DNA of 17,560 bases, from the NCBI GenBank assembly GCA_903902945.1, contig CAIUWU010000198.1, positions 1-17,560 on the forward strand, written 5' to 3'. The position numbers and the translations under genes were made by a program. Position 1 is the stretch's first letter, and each line of letters opens with the position of its first letter. This document shows, piece after piece, positions 1 to 6,106 of this stretch. Under the pieces are notes generated by a model. That model did not search any database. It had not been told where the DNA came from and saw only the letters and a list, made by a program, of their open reading frames with translations. Source of the DNA: an uncultured Pseudomonadota bacterium. GTDB taxonomy: Bacteria; Pseudomonadota; Gammaproteobacteria; Methylococcales; Methylomonadaceae.

Positions 1-1
1 C

Positions 2-1069
2 CACTGGGGCATCACCGTTCACCGCGGTTTAGCCGGCACCGGGGTGGTCGGGGTGATCAGCAATGGCAATTCCGGACGCGCCATCGGCTTGCGCGCCGAT
101 ATGGATGCGTTACCGATTCACGAACAGAACCAGTTTGCTCATGCCTCCCGACATCCGGGCAAAATGCACGCCTGCGGCCATGATGGTCATACCGCCATGC
201 TGCTGGCAGCAGCACAATACCTGGCCAGTCATCGTCACTTTGCCGGCACGGTATATCTGATTTTTCAGCCCGCCGAAGAAGACGGCGGTGGTGCCCATGA
301 AATGATTAAAGAAGGTTTATTTGAACGGTTTCCGATGCAGGCGGTATTTGGGATGCATAACTGGCCCGGCCTGGAAGCCGGACAATTTGCCGTCAGTCCG
401 GGGCCCGTGATGGCTTCCAGCAATACCTTCCGTGTCTTGGTACAGGGCAAGGGCTGTCACGCCGCCTTACCGCATCTGGGCCTCGATCCGGTGCCGGTTG
501 CCGCGCAGATCGTGCTGGCGTTTCAGACCATCGTGACTCGCAACCTCAATCCGCTGGATTCCGGTTTGATTTCAGTCACTCAGATCAATGCCGGGGAAAC
601 CCGTAATGTGATTGCCGACAACTGTGAACTGGCCGGTACCGTCCGGGCATTTACCACCCCGGTGCTGGATATGATCGAACAACGCATGCGTGAGATAGCA
701 AGCCATATCTGCCTTGCGCATGGCCTGGACTGCGAATTTGAATTCAGCCGTAATTATCCGCCCACCATCAATCATCAGGCGCAGGCGGAATTATCCCGTC
801 AGGTGATGACCCAACTGGTCGGCGCCAGCAATGTGCTGCCACAACAACCGACGATGGGTGCCGAAGATTTTGCGTTTATGCTTAATCAATTACCGGGCAG
901 TTATTGCTTTATCGGCAACGGCTCTGGCAGTCACCGGGATAGTGGTCACGGCGCCGGCCCATGCACTTTGCATAACGGCAGTTATGATTTCAATGACGAT
1001 ATTTTGGCTTTGGGCGCCAGCTATTGGGTCAGACTGGTGGAAACCGCGCTGGCTGCAGACTTTACTTGA
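2..1069 (+). CDS. M20 family metallo-amidohydrolase (hippurate hydrolase-like), 5' truncated by window edge
   Basis: This is the C-terminal 355 residues of an M20 (M20D) amidohydrolase, a cytoplasmic metal enzyme that hydrolyses N-acyl amino acids or similar amides. The frame is already open at base 2, and its first residues (WGITVHRGLAGTGVVG) align with the usual family N-terminal region. The GTG at 44 is therefore internal and the true start lies outside the window. Visible family motifs are RADMDALPI, the metal-site segment MHACGHDGHT, the catalytic Glu pair in FQPAEEDGGG, GMHNWPG, and GAEDFAF near the C-terminus. The substrate (hippurate, indole-acetyl or other N-acyl amino acid) cannot be told from sequence. 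The gene ends 128 bp before glyQ, which appears to have its own promoter, so a shared transcript is not required. Confidence 0.92.
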   Translation, partial: HWGITVHRGLAGTGVVGVISNGNSGRAIGLRADMDALPIHEQNQFAHASRHPGKMHACGHDGHTAMLLAAAQYLASHRHFAGTVYLIFQPAEEDGGGAHEMIKEGLFERFPMQAVFGMHNWPGLEAGQFAVSPGPVMASSNTFRVLVQGKGCHAALPHLGLDPVPVAAQIVLAFQTIVTRNLNPLDSGLISVTQINAGETRNVIADNCELAGTVRAFTTPVLDMIEQRMREIASHICLAHGLDCEFEFSRNYPPTINHQAQAELSRQVMTQLVGASNVLPQQPTMGAEDFAFMLNQLPGSYCFIGNGSGSHRDSGHGAGPCTLHNGSYDFNDDILALGASYWVRLVETALAADFT

Positions 1070-1098
1070 ACGGATTACAGGTTATAACCAACAGTAAA

Positions 1099-1110
1099 CG
1101 GTGCGCACCG
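1099..1110. repeat. 12-bp perfect palindrome upstream of the glyQ promoter
   Basis: CGGTGCGCACCG is a perfect 12-bp palindrome lying about 48 bp upstream of the glyQ -10 element. A second short palindrome, GGTTATAACC, lies at 1080-1089. Either could be an operator, or both could be chance. No T-tract follows, so this is not a normal terminator for the preceding amidohydrolase gene. Confidence 0.35.
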
Positions 1111-1134
1111 GACTGGGCAACAACCAAGCCACCA

Positions 1135-1163
1135 TCGGTTTATACGGGTTTTTAGGCTATAAT
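1135..1163 (+). promoter_or_regulatory. Candidate sigma70 promoter of glyQ
   Basis: A perfect -10 hexamer TATAAT is at 1158-1163. The -35 position 17 bp upstream (1135-1140, TCGGTT) matches TTGACA poorly. Transcription would begin near 1170, giving an untranslated leader of about 28 nt before the GTG start at 1198. The placement is sensible, but the -35 is weak, so strength is uncertain. Confidence 0.5.
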
Positions 1164-1197
1164 CGGCGGCATTTTTTAGCAAACAAGTGGCGCCAAC

Positions 1198-2112
1198 GTG
1201 TCGATCAGCAATAATGATGTTTCTACCTTTCAGGGCTTGATTCTGACCTTACAGGAATACTGGTCAAATCAGGGTTGCGTTTTATTACAACCGCTGGATC
1301 AGGAGGTTGGAGCCGGTACTTTTCATCCGGCAACTTTTCTGCGGGCGATTGGCCCGGAACCCTGGAACTCGGCTTATGTACAGCCTTCGCGCCGTCCTAC
1401 CGATGGCCGCTACGGCGAAAACCCCAACCGTCTGCAACATTACTATCAGTTTCAGGTGGTCATGAAACCGTCACCGGACAATATTCAGGAACTATACCTG
1501 GGGTCTTTGCGCCATCTCGGTCTGGATTTACTGGAACATGATATTCGTTTCGTCGAAGACAATTGGGAATCGCCCACCCTGGGCGCTTGGGGGCTGGGCT
1601 GGGAAGTCTGGCTGAACGGCATGGAAGTCACCCAGTTTACCTATTTCCAGCAGGTCGGCGGCTTGGAGTGCAAACCGGTTACCGGTGAGATCACCTACGG
1701 TCTGGAACGGATTGCCATGTATCTGCAAGGTGTGGAAAGTGTGTTTGATCTGGTCTGGACTCGCGGCCCGCAAGGCGTGGTCACTTATGGCGATGTTTTC
1801 CATCAGAACGAAGTCGAAATGTCAGCCTTTAACTTTGAACAGGCGAATGTCGAATTTCTGTTTCACTGCTTCGATACCTATGAAGCTGAATGCGTGAAAC
1901 TGCTGGAACAGAATTTGCCATTACCGGCTTATGAAATGGTGCTGAAAGCTTCGCACAGTTTTAACCTGCTGGATGCCCGCCATGCCATTTCAGTCACCGA
2001 ACGTCAGCGTTACATTCTCAGAGTCCGCAATATTGCCAAGGCGGTTGCCGAAGCGTATTACCAACGCCGTGAGGCCTTGGGTTTTCCAATTCTGAACAGA
2101 CAGGGAGCGTAA
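1198..2112 (+). CDS. glyQ: Glycine-tRNA ligase alpha subunit
   Basis: GlyQ is the catalytic-core subunit of the bacterial (alphabeta)2 glycyl-tRNA synthetase, which charges tRNA-Gly in the cytoplasm. The 304-aa length matches the family (303 in E. coli). Near-identical family blocks are visible: TFQGLILTLQEYW, GPEPWNSAYVQPSRRPTDGR, FVEDNWESPTLGAWGLGWEV and LDARHAISVTERQRYILR. The start is GTG at 1198. The frame has a TAG at 1177-1179 and no other start codon follows it until well inside the conserved region. The Shine-Dalgarno is weak (AAGTGG). The gene is followed after 2 bp by glyS, consistent with the fixed 1:1 pairing of the two subunits. Confidence 0.98.
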   Translation: MSISNNDVSTFQGLILTLQEYWSNQGCVLLQPLDQEVGAGTFHPATFLRAIGPEPWNSAYVQPSRRPTDGRYGENPNRLQHYYQFQVVMKPSPDNIQELYLGSLRHLGLDLLEHDIRFVEDNWESPTLGAWGLGWEVWLNGMEVTQFTYFQQVGGLECKPVTGEITYGLERIAMYLQGVESVFDLVWTRGPQGVVTYGDVFHQNEVEMSAFNFEQANVEFLFHCFDTYEAECVKLLEQNLPLPAYEMVLKASHSFNLLDARHAISVTERQRYILRVRNIAKAVAEAYYQRREALGFPILNRQGA

Positions 2113-2114
2113 TC

Positions 2115-4184
2115 ATGAGCCTGAGCAACGATTTATTATTTGAACTGGGCGGTGAAGAATTACCCCCGCAATCACTGAAAAAACTCAGCCAGTCTTTACT
2201 GGACGGCATGCTGGCAGGCTTGCAGGAAGCCGGCCTGAACTATCAGGAAGCCAAGGCTTATGCCACACCACGCCGGCTAGCGGTACTGATTCGCGGCCTG
2301 GATAGCCAGCAGGCCGATAAAGTGGTGGAAAAACGCGGGCCGGCAATTCAGGCAGCTTATGATGCCGAAGGCAAGCCCAGTAAAGCCGCATTGGGTTTTG
2401 CCAGCAGCTGTGGTGCCAGCTTTGACCAGCTGGAGCGCCTGGAAACCGACAAAGGTGCTTGGTTGATCTTTAAACAGGCGGTGCAGGGGCAGGCTACCAG
2501 CGGGCTGATACCTGACATTATCCGCAAGAGTCTGGCGCAACTGCCTATCGCCAAACGTATGCGCTGGGGCAGTTCCGAGCATGAATTCGTGCGTCCGGTT
2601 CACAGCATTGTGCTGTTGTTCGGCACAACCGTGATCGACTGCGAGATTCTGGGCATTAAAAGTGGTCGTGACAGCTTTGGCCATCGTTTCCATGCACCGG
2701 GTGCAATCAGTATTGCCGAACCAAACGATTATGCCGAGGCCCTGTTGCAGCAAGGGAAGGTTGTGGTTGATTTTGAGCAGCGCATGGACACGATCCGTGC
2801 AGCCGCCAATGCCGCTGCGGCTCATGTCGGCGGTAATGCCCATATTGAAGCGGATTTACTGGAAGAAGTAGCCGCCTTGAATGAATGGCCGGTGCCGGTG
2901 ATCGGTAATTTCGATGCCCGCTTCCTGGAATTGCCGCAAGAAGTGCTGATCACCACCATGCAGGCTAATCAGAAATATTTTCCGGTCAAAAATGCTCAGG
3001 GCGGTTTGCTGCCGCACTTCATTACCTTCGCCAATATCGAAAGCAAGAATCCTGATGCCATCCGTCAGGGTAACGAACGGGTGGTACTGCCGAGACTGGT
3101 GGATGCCGAGTTTTTCTGGAAACAGGATCGCAAACAATCACTGGCCGACCGGGTGGAAAATCTGAAAAGCATCGTGTTCCAGAAAGATCTGGGCACGCTG
3201 TTCGACAAAACGGAACGGGTTGCCGCCCTGGCGGGCCAAATCGCCACCGCTCTGAACCAAGATGTCGGTGCCGCCCAACGCGCCGCATTACTGGCCAAAA
3301 CCGATCTGATTACCAATATGGTCGGCGAGTTTGCCAATCTGCAAGGCACCATGGGTCGTTATTATGCGGCGGCAGACGGCGAACCGGCTGCGGTGGCACT
3401 GGCTCTGGAAGAGCAATATTTCCCCAAACAATCCGGCGGGGCGACGCCGAGCAGCAAGACCGGGCAAATTCTGGCGCTGGCGGAAAAAATCGATACCTTG
3501 TGCGGCATTTTCAGTGCTGGCCTGATTCCAACCGGTGATAAAGATCCTTATGCCTTGCGGCGAGCCACTATCGGTATTCTGCGGATTCTGATTGAAAACC
3601 AGATTGCGCTGGATGTGGTGTCGCTGGTCGAAAGCGCTTTGGCGCAGTTTAAACACAGCTTTAATGCAGCCGAAACCCGGCAAAGAGTGGTCGATTTCAT
3701 CTTTGACCGTCTGAAAGGTTATTGTCTGGATCAGGGCTTTGGCAACGATGAATTTGAAGCGGTACTGGCGGTTGGTCCTACCCAACCGCTTGATTTCATG
3801 CGCCGCCTGCAGGCGGTTAAAACCTTCAGACAGTTACCGGAAGCGGAAAGTCTGGCGGCTGCCAACAAACGGATTATTAATATCTTGAAAAAATCGGAGC
3901 AGCCGGTTAGCGACCAGATCGGCACACTGGTTGAAACTGCCGAAAAACAGTTACTGGCTACCGCAGAAGCATCCAGCGCCGCGATTCTGCCGTTATTGCA
4001 CGAACAGAATTACACCCAGGCGTTAAGCCGTCTGGCTGAACTGCGTGATACGGTAGATGCGTTCTTTGATCAGGTTATGGTGAATACCGATGATCTGACT
4101 TTGCGTAACAGCCGTCTGGCGCTACTGGCCATGCTGTCCAACCAGTTCCTGAAAATCGCCGATATATCCAAACTGCAATCGTGA
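2115..4184 (+). CDS. glyS: Glycine-tRNA ligase beta subunit
   Basis: GlyS is the large subunit of tetrameric glycyl-tRNA synthetase, needed for tRNA recognition and full activity with GlyQ. Its 689 aa equals the E. coli length. Conserved blocks include FELGGEELPPQSL at the N-terminus, ATPRRLAVLI, KRGPAIQAAYDAEGKPSKAA, MRWGSSEHEFVRPVHS, the HD-like region near TDLITNMVGEFANLQG, and GDKDPYALRRATIGILRI. The ATG at 2115 lies 2 bp after the glyQ stop, with an AGGGAGC ribosome binding site inside the glyQ end. The stop codon TGA overlaps the GTG start of the next gene (GTGA, 4181-4184), so translation is probably coupled. Confidence 0.98.
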   Translation: MSLSNDLLFELGGEELPPQSLKKLSQSLLDGMLAGLQEAGLNYQEAKAYATPRRLAVLIRGLDSQQADKVVEKRGPAIQAAYDAEGKPSKAALGFASSCGASFDQLERLETDKGAWLIFKQAVQGQATSGLIPDIIRKSLAQLPIAKRMRWGSSEHEFVRPVHSIVLLFGTTVIDCEILGIKSGRDSFGHRFHAPGAISIAEPNDYAEALLQQGKVVVDFEQRMDTIRAAANAAAAHVGGNAHIEADLLEEVAALNEWPVPVIGNFDARFLELPQEVLITTMQANQKYFPVKNAQGGLLPHFITFANIESKNPDAIRQGNERVVLPRLVDAEFFWKQDRKQSLADRVENLKSIVFQKDLGTLFDKTERVAALAGQIATALNQDVGAAQRAALLAKTDLITNMVGEFANLQGTMGRYYAAADGEPAAVALALEEQYFPKQSGGATPSSKTGQILALAEKIDTLCGIFSAGLIPTGDKDPYALRRATIGILRILIENQIALDVVSLVESALAQFKHSFNAAETRQRVVDFIFDRLKGYCLDQGFGNDEFEAVLAVGPTQPLDFMRRLQAVKTFRQLPEAESLAAANKRIINILKKSEQPVSDQIGTLVETAEKQLLATAEASSAAILPLLHEQNYTQALSRLAELRDTVDAFFDQVMVNTDDLTLRNSRLALLAMLSNQFLKIADISKLQS

Positions 4185-4723
4185 GTTGGCGTTATGTGAT
4201 TCTGGACCGGGACGGCGTGATTAATGTCGACTCTGACGCCTATATCAAATCAGCTGACGAATGGCTGCCGATCAGCGGCAGCCTGGAAGCGATTGCTTTA
4301 CTGAATCACCACGGCTTTAAGGTCGTGGTGATTACCAACCAGTCCGGCATTGCCCGCGGCCTGTTCGATTTATCAGCCTTAAGCGCCATGCATGCCAAAA
4401 TGCAGCAACTGCTCAGTGCGGTGGGCGGGCAAATTGAGGCTATTTATTATTGTCCTCATGGTCCTGAAGATAACTGCCAATGCCGAAAACCCAAACCCGG
4501 CCTGTTTCAGCAATTTGGCCAGGACTATCAGATCTCGCTAGACGGTGTTTATGCAGTTGGCGACTCTTATCGGGATCTGGAGGCCGCTATCAGCGCCGGT
4601 ACACGCCCGTTACTGGTTAAAACCGGCAAAGGCTTAAGTACACTAACAAATCATCCTGAATTAACCATTCCTGTTGTTGAGAACCTTTATGAAGCGGCAC
4701 AAACCATCATCGCGGCAAGCTGA
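4181..4723 (+). CDS. gmhB: D-glycero-beta-D-manno-heptose-1,7-bisphosphate 7-phosphatase
   Basis: GmhB removes the 7-phosphate of heptose bisphosphate in the ADP-heptose pathway for the LPS inner core. It is a cytoplasmic HAD-superfamily phosphatase. The 180-aa protein shows HAD motif I DRDGVIN (Asp9 and Asp11), motif II VVITNQSGIARG (Thr52), the zinc loop CPHGPEDNCQC (Cys91, His93, Cys99, Cys101), Lys or Arg at 102-103, and motif IV VGDSYRD (Asp128). The zinc loop is shorter than in E. coli GmhB. The GTG start overlaps the glyS stop by four bases. A histidinol-phosphate phosphatase is the usual alternative for this fold, but the RKPKPG stretch and the glyS/plsC neighbours favour GmhB. Confidence 0.93.
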   Translation: MSWRYVILDRDGVINVDSDAYIKSADEWLPISGSLEAIALLNHHGFKVVVITNQSGIARGLFDLSALSAMHAKMQQLLSAVGGQIEAIYYCPHGPEDNCQCRKPKPGLFQQFGQDYQISLDGVYAVGDSYRDLEAAISAGTRPLLVKTGKGLSTLTNHPELTIPVVENLYEAAQTIIAAS

Positions 4724-5441
4724 TTTTCGGGTCTATCTGGGCTCCACCTTGTTTTTTATCTTTATTCTATTTTCGACACCGATTGTCGGCATTTTGATTC
4801 TGAGTTGTGCGCCGCTGCCATTTGCTCTGCGCTACAGAATCGCTGACATTTGGATCAATCAGGTCATCTTCATGCTTAAAGTATGCTGCGGTTTGAGCTA
4901 TGAAGTGGAAGGACTGGAGAATCTGCCTCAGGACCGGGCTGCGATTATTCTGAGCAAACATCAATCGGCCTGGGAAACCATTGCCCTGAGACAGTTTATT
5001 TCGCCGCAAACAGCCGTATTGAAGAAATCGCTACTGCAAATTCCGTTTGGTGGCTGGGCGCTGGCTACTTTGAAGCCGATTGCAATTGATCGTCAAAATC
5101 AAAAAGAAGCTTTAAAAATGCTGATTGAACAGGGCTCAGAACGTCTGCAAGAGGGTTTGTTCGTCCTGATTTTTCCGGAAGGGACCCGGGTTGCCCCTGG
5201 CGCTCATGCCAAATTTAATGCCGGTGGCGCTATGCTGGCTCAGAAAACCGGATTTCCGGTGATTCCACTGGCACACAATGCCGGTGAATTCTGGCCGCGG
5301 AACAGTTTCTTGAAATATCCGGGGGTGATTAAAGTCAGAATAGGGCCGGCGATTACGACGGTGGACAAAAAATCGAAAGATATCAATGCGGAAACCGAAG
5401 CCTGGATTCATCAGGCTATGGATCAAATAAGCGGACATTAG
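4689..5441 (+). CDS. plsC: 1-acyl-sn-glycerol-3-phosphate acyltransferase (PlsC-like)
   Basis: This is a membrane-bound lysophosphatidate acyltransferase of the PlsC/LPLAT family, adding the second acyl chain in phosphatidic acid synthesis. I choose the ATG at 4689 (250 aa). It follows a GAG-type ribosome binding site and gives a normal N-terminus; a TTG at 4674 would add five residues. Hydrophobic segments cover about residues 16-45 and 55-68. Motif I is KHQSAWE (His91, Glu96), with Glu where the classical HX4D motif has Asp. Motif III is FPEGTR (162-167), followed by NAGGAMLAQKTGFPVIPLA. The coding region overlaps gmhB by 35 bp. The Glu variant is, from memory, found in a subgroup of beta- and gammaproteobacterial homologues. 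Confidence 0.9.
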   Translation: MKRHKPSSRQADFRVYLGSTLFFIFILFSTPIVGILILSCAPLPFALRYRIADIWINQVIFMLKVCCGLSYEVEGLENLPQDRAAIILSKHQSAWETIALRQFISPQTAVLKKSLLQIPFGGWALATLKPIAIDRQNQKEALKMLIEQGSERLQEGLFVLIFPEGTRVAPGAHAKFNAGGAMLAQKTGFPVIPLAHNAGEFWPRNSFLKYPGVIKVRIGPAITTVDKKSKDINAETEAWIHQAMDQISGH

Positions 5442-5470
5442 CGCTTCGCTTATCATTACCCCTTAAAGCA

Positions 5471-5499
5471 CAAGACCCGCAAAAGCGGGTCTTGTTTTT
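5471..5499. terminator. Rho-independent terminator after plsC, shared with lipoprotein copy 1
   Basis: A 10-bp perfect stem (CAAGACCCGC / GCGGGTCTTG) with an AAAA loop is followed on the + strand by TTTTTA. This ends the glyQ-glyS-gmhB-plsC transcript well. Read on the - strand, the same hairpin sits 28 bp beyond the stop of the first small lipoprotein gene, with a weaker downstream T-tract (TTGTGCTTTAA). It probably works in both directions. Confidence 0.85.
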
Positions 5500-5521
5500 A
5501 TAGCGATAAGATCACTAAAAC

Positions 5522-5653
5522 TTAGCCTTTGCCTTGAGCAGCGCCAGCACCGTAGTTTTGTGGTTTTTTGTTGCCACCATCTGGATCGTCCATGCAACCA
5601 GTTAAGCTAACTACCATCATCATCATCGCCAATACAGACAATACTTTTTTCAT
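5522..5653 (-). CDS. Small lipoprotein, copy 1 of a tandem pair (43 aa)
   Basis: This 43-aa product has a short basic N-terminus (MKK), a Met/Val-rich hydrophobic stretch to about residue 16, and the lipobox LTGC with Cys20 as the likely lipidated residue. The mature part would be only 24 residues: acidic just after the Cys (MDDPDGG), then NKKP and a Gly/Ala-rich tail ending AAQGKG. Residue +2 is Met, not Asp, which by E. coli rules suggests outer-membrane sorting. A strong ribosome binding site (GGAGG) lies 5 bases before the ATG. The protein is 41/43 identical to the product of 5869-6000, and the codons differ mostly silently, which supports a real gene. I do not recognise the family, and its function is unknown. 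Confidence 0.85.
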   Translation of the reverse strand: MKKVLSVLAMMMMVVSLTGCMDDPDGGNKKPQNYGAGAAQGKG

Positions 5654-5716
5654 AACATCCTCCAAAATTAAAGTTTTTATTCTATTTGTACTAAATCATA
5701 AATAAAGCACGGGCAA

Positions 5717-5746
5717 TTTATATCATGCCAAATTGGCTTTTAGCAA
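5717..5746 (-). promoter_or_regulatory. Promoter of lipoprotein copy 1
   Basis: On the - strand, TTGCTA (5741-5746) is followed after 18 bp by an extended -10, TGATATAAA (TATAAA at 5717-5722). The same arrangement, with an 18-bp spacer, precedes copy 2, although much of the surrounding sequence has diverged. Transcription would start near 5710, giving a leader of about 57 nt. Confidence 0.65.
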
Positions 5747-5820
5747 CTTGCCATTAATTTTTAGCGCTCAAAAATTAATCTTTATTGTGCATCCCAAACG
5801 CTTCCGCCATTCCAAAATCA

Positions 5821-5851
5821 ACAAGGCCCATACTTGATGGGCCTTGTTTTT
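5821..5851. terminator. Terminator-like hairpin downstream of lipoprotein copy 2
   Basis: An 11-bp perfect stem (ACAAGGCCCAT / ATGGGCCTTGT) encloses a 5-nt loop and has a T-run on the + strand side. For the - strand lipoprotein gene ending at 5869, the tail after the stem is TTGATTTTG, a moderate U-tract. There is no + strand gene between 5500 and this point, so the better-formed orientation has no obvious client. It either acts in both directions or stops antisense transcription. Confidence 0.7.
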
Positions 5852-5868
5852 GTAAGAAGGTAAGCTAA

Positions 5869-6000
5869 TTAACCTTTACCTTGTGCAGCACCCGCGCCGT
5901 AGTTAGCAGGTTTTTTGTTACCGCCATCGGGATCATCCATGCAACCTGTCAAACTGACAACCATCATAACCATAGCTAAAACAGATAATACTTTTTTCAT
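5869..6000 (-). CDS. Small lipoprotein, copy 2 of a tandem pair (43 aa)
   Basis: This is the upstream member of the pair. It has the same length, the same start MKKVLSVLAM, the lipobox LTGC (Cys20) and the same 24-residue mature peptide. The only differences from copy 1 are Val for Met at residue 11 (signal peptide) and Ala for Gln at residue 32. The ribosome binding site GGAGGATGTT is identical to that of copy 1. The gene lies 215 bp before copy 1 in the same orientation and starts about 107 bp after the stop of the HTTM/DCC gene. Its own promoter lies in that gap. I do not know the function; a secreted or outer-membrane stress lipopeptide is a guess only. Confidence 0.86.
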   Translation of the reverse strand: MKKVLSVLAMVMMVVSLTGCMDDPDGGNKKPANYGAGAAQGKG

Positions 6001-6065
6001 AACATCCTCCGAGTTAAAAAGGTTTTTTATAATTGTGTGCGCACTAAACGCTTAGCACGGCGCGT

Positions 6066-6095
6066 TTTATATCATGGAAAAAACCACGCTTGCAA
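6066..6095 (-). promoter_or_regulatory. Promoter of lipoprotein copy 2
   Basis: On the - strand, TTGCAA (6090-6095) is followed after 18 bp by the extended -10 TGATATAAA (TATAAA at 6066-6071). Copy 1 has the same elements at the same distance from its start codon to within 2 bp. The -35 begins 12 bp past the stop codon of the HTTM/DCC gene. Read-through from that gene is also possible, since no terminator separates them. Confidence 0.65.
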
Positions 6096-6106
6096 TACCT
6101 ACCTTG

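Noticed and set aside
2277..2843. 188-codon open frame on the - strand
   Set aside because: It lies wholly opposite glyS, which is a full-length match to its family; the antisense product has no recognisable motif and no ribosome binding site.
5711..5735. Sigma54 promoter before lipoprotein copy 1 (TTGGCATGATATAAATTGC)
   Set aside because: GG to GC spacing is 13 instead of 10, and the match is absent before copy 2, while the extended -10 is shared by both.
5442..6106. Mobile element or phage remnant as source of the tandem repeat
   Set aside because: No transposase, terminal inverted repeats or target-site duplication is seen; the repeat is explained by a duplicated gene with its control sites.
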